Shown here one piece after another: positions 53,146 to 63,228 of a stretch of DNA of 64,000 nt. Origin of the DNA: Rosettibacter sp037481715 (GTDB taxonomy: Bacteria > Bacteroidota > Ignavibacteria > Ignavibacteriales > Melioribacteraceae). The notes under the pieces were generated by a model. That model made no database searches. It was not told where the DNA came from and saw nothing but the letters and a program-made list of their open reading frames with translations. Numbering within the stretch: position 1 is the first letter of the stretch; every line of letters starts with the position of its first letter. The DNA is taken from contig JBBFLD010000006.1 of assembly GCA_037481715.1 (NCBI GenBank), forward strand, positions 62,001 to 126,000, in the 5' to 3' direction. A program made the position numbers and the translations under genes.

Positions 53146-54894
53146 TTAAAATCCGCTTATTAAACCAAAATGAATTTTGCCCTGTGAAAATGAATCTCCT
53201 TTTGCAAGTGCAAAACTAACTCCAAGAATTCCTATTCCTGTTTCGACATTCAATCCAAATCCATAGCCAATTTTAAATTCTCTGGAAAGATTTTCGGCAT
53301 AATTTTCTCTCGAAATGTAGCCAGTATCTAAAAATAAAAATGTATAAGTTCTGGCTGAAAGCAAAAATCTGTATTCCAGATTTGACCATAAAATATTTGT
53401 TCCAGAAAATTGTTTTTCTCGATAGCCTCTTAATGAATTCGTGCCCCCAAGTAAATATAAATCACTCATTTCGATATCCGAGCCTTTCACCTGTCGAACA
53501 TGAACTTTTAATGCTGCAATCTGATTTGAAAGCAGCTCCTTAAAAAATTCAAAATCGATTTCTAATCGTTGAAGATTTAATTCTGTTTTAGTTTTCTCAG
53601 AAATAAATTCTGCCGGTCCATTTACTTTCTTAAATGTAAATTTGTATGAATTGCTGAATAAGATTCCTTTCTTTGGCGAGTAATAATCATCTCTCGTATC
53701 AATTTTGAAATTCACTCCCGTGGTTGTTGAAGAAGAATTGAACACAGTAAAAACTTTGTTTTTTCTTTCAACAGGAATTGTTAATTGTGAACTAATCATA
53801 ATTGAAGCAGAAATTTCAGAAGATGCTAAATATTCAAGTGCTGCTTCATAATTCCTCTGGATGTAAGTTGAATCCTGAATTCTCTGAAACATGCTTCCCG
53901 ATAAATTAAATGGGAAACTAAAAATCCATGGTTCAGAATATTTTAATTCAAGTTCCTGTGTAGTTTGATTTTCTCTCTGCCACCTTATCAAAGCTGTTCT
54001 TCCTGTACCAAACAAATTTCTAAAACCAAAATTGATAAAGCCGGTAAAATAACCTTTCTCTTTTCCACTGGAAGGAACATAACCAATGATTCCATCAAAA
54101 TTGTTTGTGACTTTTTCTTTTACAATTATCTTTAGAATACCCTCATTTTTAGTGTTGATAAAATATGCTGGAGTTTCTACCTTTTCAAAAAAATTAAGCT
54201 TATTTAACCTTGCGGGAATCTCATCAATTTTTTTTTGATTATATTCTTCACCAATGTTTAAACCAAGTTCTCGAATTATTACTCTGTCTTTGGTTTTATC
54301 ATTGCCTGAAATTTCGATTCGGTTAATTAGTCCTTTAATTCCTTTATCAATGTTCAAAAAAATATCAGCATAATTTTTTTCTTTTGAAGAATCAGAATAA
54401 AAATAAATTGAGTTTATTCTCACGGCTGCAAATGGATAGCCGTTATTTTCATAATAATCAAGAACATTGTTTATTGCATTTTCGAAAAGTTCTTTTGAAA
54501 AAATTTTTTCTGATAATTGTGAAAATATGTTAGATAAAAATGATGAATCTTTAGAATCACAATTATATTTGATGTTCGATATAAAGGTGGGTTTGTTTTC
54601 GTAAACATTAATAATCAAATTTACTTTTGATGAATCAACATTCTGCAAAATTACTTCTGCATCAGCATTGTAATAGCCTTGTTCCTGAAGAGCAGAAAGA
54701 ATATTTTTTTTAATTGAATCATTAATGCTCTCAAAAATATTTTTCCCTCTTGTAATGCCTGTCCAATTAAGATATTCTTTTTCAGAAAAGATTTTATTTC
54801 CGTGAATTTCTATTGAATTTATAATTTGCGAAAAGGTCAGTTGAGAGAAAATTAAAAAAAGAAAAATCTGAATTCTAATACTTTGGTGTATCAT
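53146..54894 (-). CDS. BamA/TamA-like outer-membrane protein with POTRA domains
   Basis: A signal peptide (FLFLIFSQLTFSQ) is followed by about three POTRA-like segments (INSIEIHGNKIFSEKEYLNWTGITRG, NRIEISGNDKTKDRVIIRELGLNIGEEYNQKKID and others) and a 16-strand barrel. The barrel includes VNFKIDTRDDYYSPKKGILF and YLLGGTNSLRGYREKQF, the RGY-type substrate-pore motif of the Omp85 family. At 582 residues it is shorter than BamA and more like TamA or other Omp85 proteins. It overlaps the kinase gene by 20 bases, so the two are transcribed together. Confidence 0.85.
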   Translation of the reverse strand: MIHQSIRIQIFLFLIFSQLTFSQIINSIEIHGNKIFSEKEYLNWTGITRGKNIFESINDSIKKNILSALQEQGYYNADAEVILQNVDSSKVNLIINVYENKPTFISNIKYNCDSKDSSFLSNIFSQLSEKIFSKELFENAINNVLDYYENNGYPFAAVRINSIYFYSDSSKEKNYADIFLNIDKGIKGLINRIEISGNDKTKDRVIIRELGLNIGEEYNQKKIDEIPARLNKLNFFEKVETPAYFINTKNEGILKIIVKEKVTNNFDGIIGYVPSSGKEKGYFTGFINFGFRNLFGTGRTALIRWQRENQTTQELELKYSEPWIFSFPFNLSGSMFQRIQDSTYIQRNYEAALEYLASSEISASIMISSQLTIPVERKNKVFTVFNSSSTTTGVNFKIDTRDDYYSPKKGILFSNSYKFTFKKVNGPAEFISEKTKTELNLQRLEIDFEFFKELLSNQIAALKVHVRQVKGSDIEMSDLYLLGGTNSLRGYREKQFSGTNILWSNLEYRFLLSARTYTFLFLDTGYISRENYAENLSREFKIGYGFGLNVETGIGILGVSFALAKGDSFSQGKIHFGLISGF

Positions 54895-55843
54895 CGATAA
54901 TTTTCATTTTCTTTCCTACGGGTTCCACAACAATATCGGACAAATATTTTTCATATTCATGTTTTTCTACATTGCAAGTTTCCAATTTAGAAGCATTTGC
55001 AATTCCAAGAGCAGTAGCAATTTTAACAAATTCATCAAAGACTAGAGAATTTTCCAATCCATAAGCTATTCCAGCTGTAAATGCATCACCGCTTCCTGTT
55101 GAATCAACTGGTTCAATTGAAGGAAAAGAAATTTTATAAATGAAATCAAATTTAGAAGCAAAGAAATAATTTGAGCCGTCAGTTAAAAATGCAAGTTTAA
55201 TCCCTTTTGCATAAAGATTTTTCAAATAGCTAATCTTTTCTTCATCAGTTCTAAGTTTGATTGAAAGAGAATCTTCTACTTCAAAAATATTATTGTGAAC
55301 TGCTGTTGGAGCAGCATTCAAACAATCATTGAGATGACTTCCATAAGTATCAAGAATTGAAATTTTATCGTATTTATTTGCAAGTTCAATTCCAAATTGA
55401 AAAATAGAATTTGTTTCTTCACAAGGAGAGCTTCCAGAAAATACTGCGATAGAACAATTTTGTATCATTCTCTCAAGTTTATTCTTGAATTCATCGGCTT
55501 CTTCTTTTGAGATTTTACTATTAATTCCAAAAAATGTTGTTATTCTTTTTGTATCATTTTCAATAATTACATCTGCAATACGCGTTTCTGATTTCGTTGA
55601 TTGAATTGAAAAATTAATTTTTTCTTCTGTTAAGATTGATCTTAAAATCTTTCCGTTATTTCCGCCTAAAAAAGTTAAAGCAGAATTTTGAATCCCAAGA
55701 TAGTTCAGTTGTCTGCTTACATTAATTCCTTTTCCTCCGGCGGCATATTTTTCGTCAATGCATCTGTTGTTTTTGCCTAACTCAACAGAATTGAAAAATA
55801 ATCTTCTTTCAAGTAATGGATTGAGTGTTACAGTAAGAATCAT
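54875..55843 (-). CDS. PfkB-family sugar kinase (1-phosphofructokinase/tagatose-6-P kinase type)
   Basis: The 322-residue protein matches the hexose-phosphate kinase branch of PfkB: MILTVTLNPLLERRLFF at the start (TLNPxxD region, here with a changed Asp position), GGKGINVSRQLNYLGI, and the C-terminal catalytic segment PVDSTGSGDAFTAGIAYGL with the base Asp. The substrate is likely fructose 1-phosphate or a similar sugar phosphate. The usual ND at the start is replaced by LLERRL, so specificity may differ. It lies between a GWxTD protein and the BamA-like gene. Confidence 0.85.
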   Translation of the reverse strand: MILTVTLNPLLERRLFFNSVELGKNNRCIDEKYAAGGKGINVSRQLNYLGIQNSALTFLGGNNGKILRSILTEEKINFSIQSTKSETRIADVIIENDTKRITTFFGINSKISKEEADEFKNKLERMIQNCSIAVFSGSSPCEETNSIFQFGIELANKYDKISILDTYGSHLNDCLNAAPTAVHNNIFEVEDSLSIKLRTDEEKISYLKNLYAKGIKLAFLTDGSNYFFASKFDFIYKISFPSIEPVDSTGSGDAFTAGIAYGLENSLVFDEFVKIATALGIANASKLETCNVEKHEYEKYLSDIVVEPVGKKMKIIDDTPKY

Positions 55844-55863
55844 AATGGATAAATTTTATTTAA

Positions 55864-57141
55864 TTATGGTCTATAACCAGGCCATCTGCTGTAGTCTGGG
55901 TTAATTAATCTATAATCACCAAATCCAGTTTGGTCAACAAAAATAAACGAACGATTCAATTCATAATAATCCCAGATTTCGTATGGTCTTGAATTTGGTT
56001 CAAGCGGATGACGTTCAACATAACTTGGCGGACCAAATGTTATATAAATCATTCCCATATCTGAGCGCCAGCCTTCGCGTCCCCATCCTTTGAAATTCTT
56101 ATTTGCATATTCAACTCTTCTGTAATATTCATTAAGAATTGGATTTTCATCCATCTTTGGATTTGGTTTTCTTTTTTCCCAGAATGCAAGAAAACGTTCT
56201 AATCTTTCTTCATAAGTCTTCCCTTCTTTAATAAAATCTATTTCATTGGGATTTGCAATATAAATCATCTGATCGATTGCTTTATCCAAATCAACGATTG
56301 ATTTAGGCAGCCCTGTAATTACTGAATACAGTTTTTTTTCTGTTGAGGCAATGTTATTATTCTCAATGTCCTTCAAATTAACTGTGAATTTATAATCACC
56401 AAGTTTAAATTCAGTATTCTCAAAAGTATAGAAAATTGAATTTGTGCCAGTTTTAATTTTATGTGGAGATGTTTGTTTAACCCAGGAATTATTTCTCAAA
56501 TCTTCAAGAATGTATTCAAGAATTACATCTCTTTCTTTATTCGAATAAATCTCAAAATAAACAGGAAGGTTTTTAGTTTTATTAGTTACAGTTTTAGAAA
56601 CATTTGGAACAATTTTTTCTCCTGAGGAATCTTTAACTACATCTTTAACAAAAATAACATCACTCAATCCAAGTGAATCTGAAATAGAATTTACTTTTAT
56701 TTTATAATCCATTGAATAACTGTTGTGTGAATCAAGATCTTCGAGTATGCAAGTAAGAAAATATTCGCCGGGTTCAAAATCAAATGTTTTGTAAGAAAGA
56801 TTAAAATTATCTTTTGAAATTGTATGTTCAAAATCATCGGTGGTTACTTTTTCTTTCCAGATTCTTTCGAATAATATATTTTTTTTCTCTTTATCGTAGA
56901 AAATCAATGACAAATTGTAACTTGCATTAAAGCTATTATTCTGTTTAACAAACTGGATACTCGAATACGGAACCTGAACAAACACATCCAATCGTGTTTT
57001 GGCTGGTGTTGAGTCGATATAATCAGCAAAATCAACAAAGAATGCTTGTTGTGTATTAAACTGGCTTACTCCAGCTGAAGATTCAACCTGAGCATACAAA
57101 CAGCCGCCAATCAAAAGCATTAATAAAATTATTTTGTTCAT
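55864..57141 (-). CDS. GWxTD domain-containing exported protein
   Basis: The 425-residue protein has a signal peptide (MNKIILLMLLIGGCLYAQ), beta-rich domains in the first two thirds and a C-terminal GWxTD module (GWGREGWRSDMGMIYITFGPPSYVERHP, then PYEIWDYYELNRSFIFVD). This family is found mainly in Bacteroidetes-Chlorobi and Acidobacteria and its function is unknown. Start 57141 follows AAAGGA; an in-frame ATG at 57162 would overlap rimO. The signal region LLIGGC also suggests a lipoprotein. Confidence 0.88.
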   Translation of the reverse strand: MNKIILLMLLIGGCLYAQVESSAGVSQFNTQQAFFVDFADYIDSTPAKTRLDVFVQVPYSSIQFVKQNNSFNASYNLSLIFYDKEKKNILFERIWKEKVTTDDFEHTISKDNFNLSYKTFDFEPGEYFLTCILEDLDSHNSYSMDYKIKVNSISDSLGLSDVIFVKDVVKDSSGEKIVPNVSKTVTNKTKNLPVYFEIYSNKERDVILEYILEDLRNNSWVKQTSPHKIKTGTNSIFYTFENTEFKLGDYKFTVNLKDIENNNIASTEKKLYSVITGLPKSIVDLDKAIDQMIYIANPNEIDFIKEGKTYEERLERFLAFWEKRKPNPKMDENPILNEYYRRVEYANKNFKGWGREGWRSDMGMIYITFGPPSYVERHPLEPNSRPYEIWDYYELNRSFIFVDQTGFGDYRLINPDYSRWPGYRP

Positions 57142-57158
57142 TTTAATTATCCTTTCTT

Positions 57159-58451
57159 TCACTTCAATTTACCAAATAAATCATACTCGTTGCAATCATA
57201 AATTTCTGCACTATAAAATCTACCTGTTTGAATATTATTTTGATTTTTTTGTATATATACTTCACCATCAACTTCCGGAGCATCTCGCTCAGTTCTTGCT
57301 ATGTAATATTCATTTTCTTTGCCATCAATGATTACTTTTAATTTTCTTCCAATTAATTCTTTATTTTTATTGTAAGAAATTTCTTTTTGCATTTCCATTA
57401 ATATTGCTTTGCGCTCTTCTTTAACTTCCTGTGGAATTGGGTCGCCAAGTTTATAACTTTCAGTGTTTTCTTCCATTGAATAAGTAAATACTCCAAATCT
57501 TTCGAATTTTATATCTTGAACAAAATTACAAAGTTCCTCAAAATCTTTTTCTGTTTCTGAAGGATAACCAACTATAAAAGTAGTTCTAAGAGTTAACTCA
57601 GGAATTTTAGTTCGAAGTTTTTCAATCAATTCAATTGTTCTTCTTTTAGTTATTCCTCTTCTCATTGATTTTAGAACATTATCCGAAATATGCTGAAGCG
57701 GAAGGTCAATATATTTGCATACTTTTGGATTCGATGAAATTGTTTCAATTAAATCATCTGGAAAGTGTGATGGATAAGCATACATAATTCTTATCCATTC
57801 AATTCCATTAATTAAAGAAAGTTTATTTATCAATTCAGAGATATTTCTTTTCCCATACAAATCTTTTCCATAATCTGTTGTATCTTGACCAATCAAAATT
57901 AATTCCTTTACTCCCTGTGAAGAAAGGAACTCGGCTTCTTTAATTAAATCTTCCATTGGTTTTGTTTTGTGTTTTCCTCGCATCAAAGGAATTGCACAGA
58001 AAGAACACGGATGGTCGCAGCCTTCAGATATTTTCAAGTAAGCAAAATGTTTTGGAGTAGTTAATAGTCTTTCTCCAAGCAATTCATATTTAAGATTTCC
58101 GCCAAATTCTCTCAATACACTTTCATAAGCTTCTGTTCCAAAATATGAATCAACTTCAGGAATCTCGTCTCTTAATTCCTTTGCATATCTTTCCGAAAGG
58201 CATCCAATAACAACTACTTTTTTAATTTTTCCTTCTTTTTTCAGTTCAACTGCTTCGAGTATAGTGTTTATTGATTCTTCTTTTGCTGCTTCAATAAAAC
58301 CGCATGTATTTATGATTAATGCATCTGCCTCGTCTAAGTTTTTTGTCAATTCAAGATGATTCAGTTTTAATTGATTCATCAATCTTTCAGAATCTACTGT
58401 GTTTTTTGAACAACCGAGTGTTATAACTGAAATTTTATTTTTCTTTCTCAT
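57159..58451 (-). CDS. rimO: Ribosomal protein S12 methylthiotransferase
   Basis: RimO adds a methylthio group to an Asp of ribosomal protein S12 using two iron-sulfur clusters. The protein has the N-terminal domain with ITLGCSKNTVDSERLM, NTCGFIEAAKEESI and VVIGCLSERYAKEL (three cluster Cys). The radical SAM domain has EGCDHPCSFCAIPLMRGKHKT (CxxxCxxC), and a TRAM domain (ELIGRKLKVIIDGKEN onward) ends it. This spacing separates RimO from MiaB. ATG 58451 is preferred; a GTG at 58472 in frame would add seven residues. Confidence 0.94.
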   Translation of the reverse strand: MRKKNKISVITLGCSKNTVDSERLMNQLKLNHLELTKNLDEADALIINTCGFIEAAKEESINTILEAVELKKEGKIKKVVVIGCLSERYAKELRDEIPEVDSYFGTEAYESVLREFGGNLKYELLGERLLTTPKHFAYLKISEGCDHPCSFCAIPLMRGKHKTKPMEDLIKEAEFLSSQGVKELILIGQDTTDYGKDLYGKRNISELINKLSLINGIEWIRIMYAYPSHFPDDLIETISSNPKVCKYIDLPLQHISDNVLKSMRRGITKRRTIELIEKLRTKIPELTLRTTFIVGYPSETEKDFEELCNFVQDIKFERFGVFTYSMEENTESYKLGDPIPQEVKEERKAILMEMQKEISYNKNKELIGRKLKVIIDGKENEYYIARTERDAPEVDGEVYIQKNQNNIQTGRFYSAEIYDCNEYDLFGKLK

Positions 58452-58581
58452 ATTTCTTTTTCTTTGTTGCACAAAGATAAATAATTAATCCTGCTCGCAG
58501 AAATTATGCAGTTTCAAAATAAAATAAATTCATTTACACTACTTCTTTCTCTATTTATTTAACATCATCATTGCTATATTT

Positions 58582-59949
58582 ATGACACAAAAATTTATAA
58601 TTGAGTTTATGAATAATCCTGAAATCAGCATAGGTATATTAAGCCAAGAGGAAATTAAGTTTGATTTATATGGAGAATTTTTCGAGAACTCCACCAACAA
58701 AAGATTCAGCGGCAATTATTTAGCAATATTGAATAATAACAAAATAATTCTAAAACAAAACTCTAAGGAAATCTTTTCTGCAGAAGAAATCATTCTAAAT
58801 CCAAAAGATATAGAAGAAGAATCATTTGTGCTCTATGATGTCACAATTGGGAAACAATTTCACTGGGAAAGAAAAGAAAAGCAAAGATTTCGTGGAACTC
58901 TAAAATTAATTATCGATGAAAATAATTTAACAGCTATTAATATTATTCCTCTTGAAGATTATCTTGTAAGTGTTATTTCTTCAGAAATGAGTTCCAACAG
59001 CTCAGTTGAATTATTGAAAGCACACGCAGTTGTTTCAAGAAGCTGGGTTTTAGCTCAGTTAGATAAAACAAAAAATTTTTCTTCAATTAATGAAGTAATT
59101 ACGGATGACGAAATAATCAGATGGTACCACAGGAATGTCCACACAAAATATGATTTTTGTGCAGATGATCATTGTCAAAGATATCAAGGAATAACAAAAA
59201 TTCTAAATGAAAAAGCTTACGAAGCCGTTGATTCAACTCGAGGTTTGGTTCTAATGTATGATAATAAAATATGTGATACTCGTTATTCAAAGTGCTGCGG
59301 AGGAATTACTGAATCCTACGAAAATGTTTGGGAACCGATTAGATATCATTATCTCGTTCCTGTTCTTGATTCAAAATTTGAATTTGAGGGACTCGATTAT
59401 GATTTAACAAAAGAAAAAAATTTTGAAAGATGGTTAAAATCTTCACCTCATGCTTTTTGCAATACAACAAATAAAAAAATTCTTTTTCAGATTTTAAATC
59501 AATTTGATATTCAAGAAGATTTTTCAGCAGAACAAAATTTCTTTAGATGGAAAGTTGCATATACGCAGGAAGAAATTTCTGATATTATAAAATCAAAAAG
59601 CAAAATTGATTTTGGAAATATTCTTGATTTAATACCAATCGAAAGAGGTTATTCAGGAAGAATTGTTAGATTGAAAATCATAGGCACAAAAAGAACATTG
59701 ACCATTGGAAAAGAACTCGAAATCAGAAAAACATTATCCCGAAGTCATCTCTATAGTTCAGCATTCATGGTTAAAAAAGAAAATGTTATTAAGGATATTC
59801 CAGAAAAATTTATATTGGTTGGAAGCGGCTGGGGTCATGGTGTGGGATTGTGTCAGATTGGCGCTGCGGTTATGGGAGAAATGGGTTATTTATTTGATGA
59901 AATTCTTCTTCATTACTACAAAGGTGCAAAAATTCATAAGATTTATTGA
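58582..59949 (+). CDS. SpoIID/LytB domain protein
   Basis: The 455-residue protein contains the SpoIID domain: LEDYLVSVISSEMSSNSSVELLKAHAVVSRSWVLAQ, the CADDHCQRYQG cysteine segment, YSKCCGGITESYENVW and the C-terminal SGWGHGVGLCQIGAAVMGEMGY. SpoIID homologues are lytic transglycosylases acting on peptidoglycan and occur widely outside spore formers. No clear signal peptide is seen, so its location is uncertain. The stop overlaps the next start (TGATG), giving translational coupling to a glycosyltransferase. Confidence 0.88.
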   Translation: MTQKFIIEFMNNPEISIGILSQEEIKFDLYGEFFENSTNKRFSGNYLAILNNNKIILKQNSKEIFSAEEIILNPKDIEEESFVLYDVTIGKQFHWERKEKQRFRGTLKLIIDENNLTAINIIPLEDYLVSVISSEMSSNSSVELLKAHAVVSRSWVLAQLDKTKNFSSINEVITDDEIIRWYHRNVHTKYDFCADDHCQRYQGITKILNEKAYEAVDSTRGLVLMYDNKICDTRYSKCCGGITESYENVWEPIRYHYLVPVLDSKFEFEGLDYDLTKEKNFERWLKSSPHAFCNTTNKKILFQILNQFDIQEDFSAEQNFFRWKVAYTQEEISDIIKSKSKIDFGNILDLIPIERGYSGRIVRLKIIGTKRTLTIGKELEIRKTLSRSHLYSSAFMVKKENVIKDIPEKFILVGSGWGHGVGLCQIGAAVMGEMGYLFDEILLHYYKGAKIHKIY

Positions 59950-61073
59950 TGAAAGTACTTAAGACATGTTTATCACAAAGCTGGGGCGGACTTGAAATGT
60001 TTGCACTCCAGACAGTCAAAGAACTCTTGAAAAAACAAATTGATGCCGAACTTTTGTGTTATCCAAATTCAAAAATTCATAAAGAAGCAACTGCTGAAGG
60101 AATTAATACTCACACTTCAAAATTCAGAAGTTATTTTCATCCATTTGAAATAATGAAAATTGCTTCGCTAATAAGAAAAAATAATTATGATGTAATTCAT
60201 TGCGGTGCTTCAAAAGATTTGTGGTTAATTGTTCCTGCACTAAAATTAGCTGATATGAACATACCATTGCTTCTTTCAAAACAGATGGGTTCTTACATCA
60301 TCAAAAAAGATTTTTTTCATAAGTGGATATATAATAGAGTTAATTATGCACTTGCGATAAGTAAAGTCATAGCAAAAAATTTAGTTGATACAACTCCTCT
60401 TCCCAAAGAAAAAATTTTGCTGATTCATAATGCAATTGACACAAATAAATTTAATCCAGAAAAAGTTAACAACACAAAAGTTAGAAATGAATTCAAAATA
60501 AATGAAGACGAGATTTTAATTGGGATGATAGCAAGATTTAGTCCTGGAAAAGGTCATGAAGAATTTCTGTATGCAGCAAATGAATTGACTAAAAAATATG
60601 ACAACATAAAATTTATGATTGTCGGCGAAGCAAGCAAAGGAGAAGAAGAATATGAAAAAGAAATTAAAAAACTTTCAGAAAATCTTGGCTTAAATGATAA
60701 AATAATTTTTACAGGCTTCAGAAAAGATACCCCTGAAGTTTTAGCTGCTATGGATATATTTGTTTTCCCATCTCATGCAGAAGCATTTGGGATTGCACTT
60801 GCAGAAGCATTAAGCATGGGAAAACCATCTGTCTGCTCAAATTCTGATGGAGTTTTAGACATTGCAGTTGATGGAGAAACTTCCCTCCTTTTTGAAAAAC
60901 AGAACTGGAAAAATCTTTCAGAAAAAATTGAAACATTGATTCTCAATCCAGATTTAAGAGAGAAGTTTGGGACTGCAGCAAGAAAAAGAGCTGTTGAGTT
61001 TTTTGACCTAAATGTTTTTTCCAATAAACTTATAAGCATTTATGAAAAAGTAATAAAAGAAAGGAGAGAATAG
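59949..61073 (+). CDS. Glycosyltransferase family 4 (GT-B fold)
   Basis: The 374-residue protein begins KVLKTCLSQSWGGLEMFALQTVKELLKK, has the GT-B mid-segment ILIGMIARFSPGKGHEEFLYAANEL, and carries the family 4 donor site FVFPSHAEAFGIALAEALSMGKPSVCSN (EX7E). It transfers a sugar from a nucleotide donor to an unknown acceptor, possibly a lipid or LPS core. It overlaps the SpoIID-like gene by one base. Confidence 0.92.
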   Translation: MKVLKTCLSQSWGGLEMFALQTVKELLKKQIDAELLCYPNSKIHKEATAEGINTHTSKFRSYFHPFEIMKIASLIRKNNYDVIHCGASKDLWLIVPALKLADMNIPLLLSKQMGSYIIKKDFFHKWIYNRVNYALAISKVIAKNLVDTTPLPKEKILLIHNAIDTNKFNPEKVNNTKVRNEFKINEDEILIGMIARFSPGKGHEEFLYAANELTKKYDNIKFMIVGEASKGEEEYEKEIKKLSENLGLNDKIIFTGFRKDTPEVLAAMDIFVFPSHAEAFGIALAEALSMGKPSVCSNSDGVLDIAVDGETSLLFEKQNWKNLSEKIETLILNPDLREKFGTAARKRAVEFFDLNVFSNKLISIYEKVIKERRE

Positions 61074-61081
61074 CTTAGAAA

Positions 61082-63175
61082 ATGACCTTCTTAAATCCAG
61101 CAATATTATTTGGTCTAATTGCAACTTCAATTCCAATTATACTTCACTTTCTTAATCTTAGAAAATTAAAAAAGGTTGAATTCAGCACTCTCATTTTCTT
61201 GAAACAGCTTCAGAAAACAAAAATTAGAAGAATAAAAATTAAACAGTGGCTTCTGCTTTTATTGAGAGTATTGATTATAACTTTTATCGTTCTTGCTTTT
61301 GCTCGTCCAACAATTAAAAATATTTCATTTACTTCTAAATCTGCAAACACAACAGCAGTAATTATACTTGACAATACTTTCAGCATGTCAGTTGTCACCG
61401 GCACCGGTTCATATTTCAACAAATGCAAACAAGTAGCAAAAAATTTAATTAACAATTTCAACTCAAAAGATGAGATTGCAGTTCTTCCGCTTGTCAACAA
61501 CACAAATGAAGAAATAAAACCATATACTAATTTTGATTTTGTAAGAAAAATAATTGACAATCTTCAAATATCTAATCAAACAAATACATTAAATAACGGA
61601 ATAATTAAAGCAGCAAAAATTTTATACGAATCCAAAAATCTTAACAAAGAACTTTACATTATTACTGACTTGCAGAAAGGCAGGATTTACAATTCAAAGA
61701 AAGAACTTTTGAACTTATCTGAACTGATGAAAAATGTAAACATTTATTTGATTGATGTTCATAATAAAGAAATAAAAAATCTTGGAATCGAAGAGTTCAA
61801 GGTAAACAATCAAATATTTGAGAAGAATAAAACAATCAGCTTTTCAGCAGTTGTGAAAAATTATTCAAACTCGGCTGTCAACAATTATCTTGTATCGTTA
61901 TTTATAAATGGAAAAAGAAGTGCACAGCAAAGTATATCATTAAATCCTCATGAATCACAGATTGTAAATTTCGAAACTAATTTAAGCGACACGGGATTAA
62001 TCGATGCTGCTGCAGAACTTGAAGATGATGACATTAATTATGACAACAAATATTACACATCTTTTTATGTGCCGGATAAAATCAATATTCTAATTCTTAC
62101 AGATAATAATTCCGACAGCAGATTTATCAAACTTGCTCTTTTAAATCAAAATGGAAATTCTTTACAAATAACAGAAAAAGATTTGTCTCTTATTTCTTCA
62201 ATCAGGCTTGAAGATTTTGATGCTGTTTTTGTGATTGGCTCAGATAAAATTAATGACATAAAAAAATTAAAAAATTATATCGAAAGCGGCGGAAGTGCGG
62301 TTTTAATGCCGGGTTCTTCAAGTTCAATTAGTTCTTTCCAGAACTTAACAAAAAATCTTGAAATCGGTATTGCAGCTTCATTCAAAGGAAGAATTAATTG
62401 GCAGGAAATTTCTACACAATTTGAAAAAGTTGATTTGCAGCATCCTTTATTTGAAGACTTGTTCGAAGATAAATCAAAAACAAAAATTGAATCTCCGGAA
62501 ATTTATTTTTATGCACAGATTATTCCAGATCTAAAAGGGAAATCAATTATAAGTTTATACGACAATTCTGCTTTTTTAAGTGAATATAAAATTGGTGCTG
62601 GCAAAGTTTTGCTTTTCAATACAGCTCCTGTTTTAAGCTGGAGCAATTTTCCTATTAAATCTTTGTTTGCGCCATTAATCAATAAAATTGTTTTTTATCT
62701 GTCATCAAAAATTAAGGCTCAGCAATTTTTTTATGCAGGTGATGAATTAGCAGTAAATCTTCAGTACATGAAAAAAAATTTTGTAAAAGTTGTTTTACCT
62801 GATAATTCGGAAGAAATAATTAATACAGATACACTCATCAACAAAAATTATCTCAATTATAGAAATACTGATTTAACCGGCACTTACAAATTTTTTTCAG
62901 ATGACAAGTTGATTGATTATTTTTCTGTGAATCATAATCCAAAAGAATCTATTTCGGATTATGAAAGTCCTGATAATTTTGAAAGTTATCTCAAAGAAAT
63001 TTCTTTTACTGGAAACTTTATTAATCTGAAGCCGGACGAAGATTACCTAAGAATAATTTATCAATCAAGATTTGGAATTGAACTTTGGAAATATTTTTTA
63101 GTCATGGCATTAATATTATCAATTGTTGAAATGTATTTGTCGAAAAGCTCAAAAAAAGAGATGACAGAAAACTGA
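61082..63175 (+). CDS. BatA-like membrane protein with vWA-type domain
   Basis: The protein begins with the BatA N-terminal module (MTFLNPAILFGLIATSIPIILHFLNLRK, then IKQWLLLLLRVLIITFIVLAFARPTI), two membrane helices. A vWA-like domain follows with TTAVIILDNTFSMSV, a MIDAS motif variant. A CARDB-like stretch and a glutamine-amidotransferase-like segment (FVIGSDKINDIKKLKNYIESGGSAVLMPG) come next, and a C-terminal membrane helix ends it. Such 650-700-residue proteins are common in Bacteroidetes and are of unknown function. It follows the glycosyltransferase gene by eight bases. Confidence 0.88.
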   Translation: MTFLNPAILFGLIATSIPIILHFLNLRKLKKVEFSTLIFLKQLQKTKIRRIKIKQWLLLLLRVLIITFIVLAFARPTIKNISFTSKSANTTAVIILDNTFSMSVVTGTGSYFNKCKQVAKNLINNFNSKDEIAVLPLVNNTNEEIKPYTNFDFVRKIIDNLQISNQTNTLNNGIIKAAKILYESKNLNKELYIITDLQKGRIYNSKKELLNLSELMKNVNIYLIDVHNKEIKNLGIEEFKVNNQIFEKNKTISFSAVVKNYSNSAVNNYLVSLFINGKRSAQQSISLNPHESQIVNFETNLSDTGLIDAAAELEDDDINYDNKYYTSFYVPDKINILILTDNNSDSRFIKLALLNQNGNSLQITEKDLSLISSIRLEDFDAVFVIGSDKINDIKKLKNYIESGGSAVLMPGSSSSISSFQNLTKNLEIGIAASFKGRINWQEISTQFEKVDLQHPLFEDLFEDKSKTKIESPEIYFYAQIIPDLKGKSIISLYDNSAFLSEYKIGAGKVLLFNTAPVLSWSNFPIKSLFAPLINKIVFYLSSKIKAQQFFYAGDELAVNLQYMKKNFVKVVLPDNSEEIINTDTLINKNYLNYRNTDLTGTYKFFSDDKLIDYFSVNHNPKESISDYESPDNFESYLKEISFTGNFINLKPDEDYLRIIYQSRFGIELWKYFLVMALILSIVEMYLSKSSKKEMTEN

Positions 63176-63228
63176 ATTGATTTAGATAGTAAATGATTTA
63201 TAATTTAATACTGTAAAAAATAAAAAAG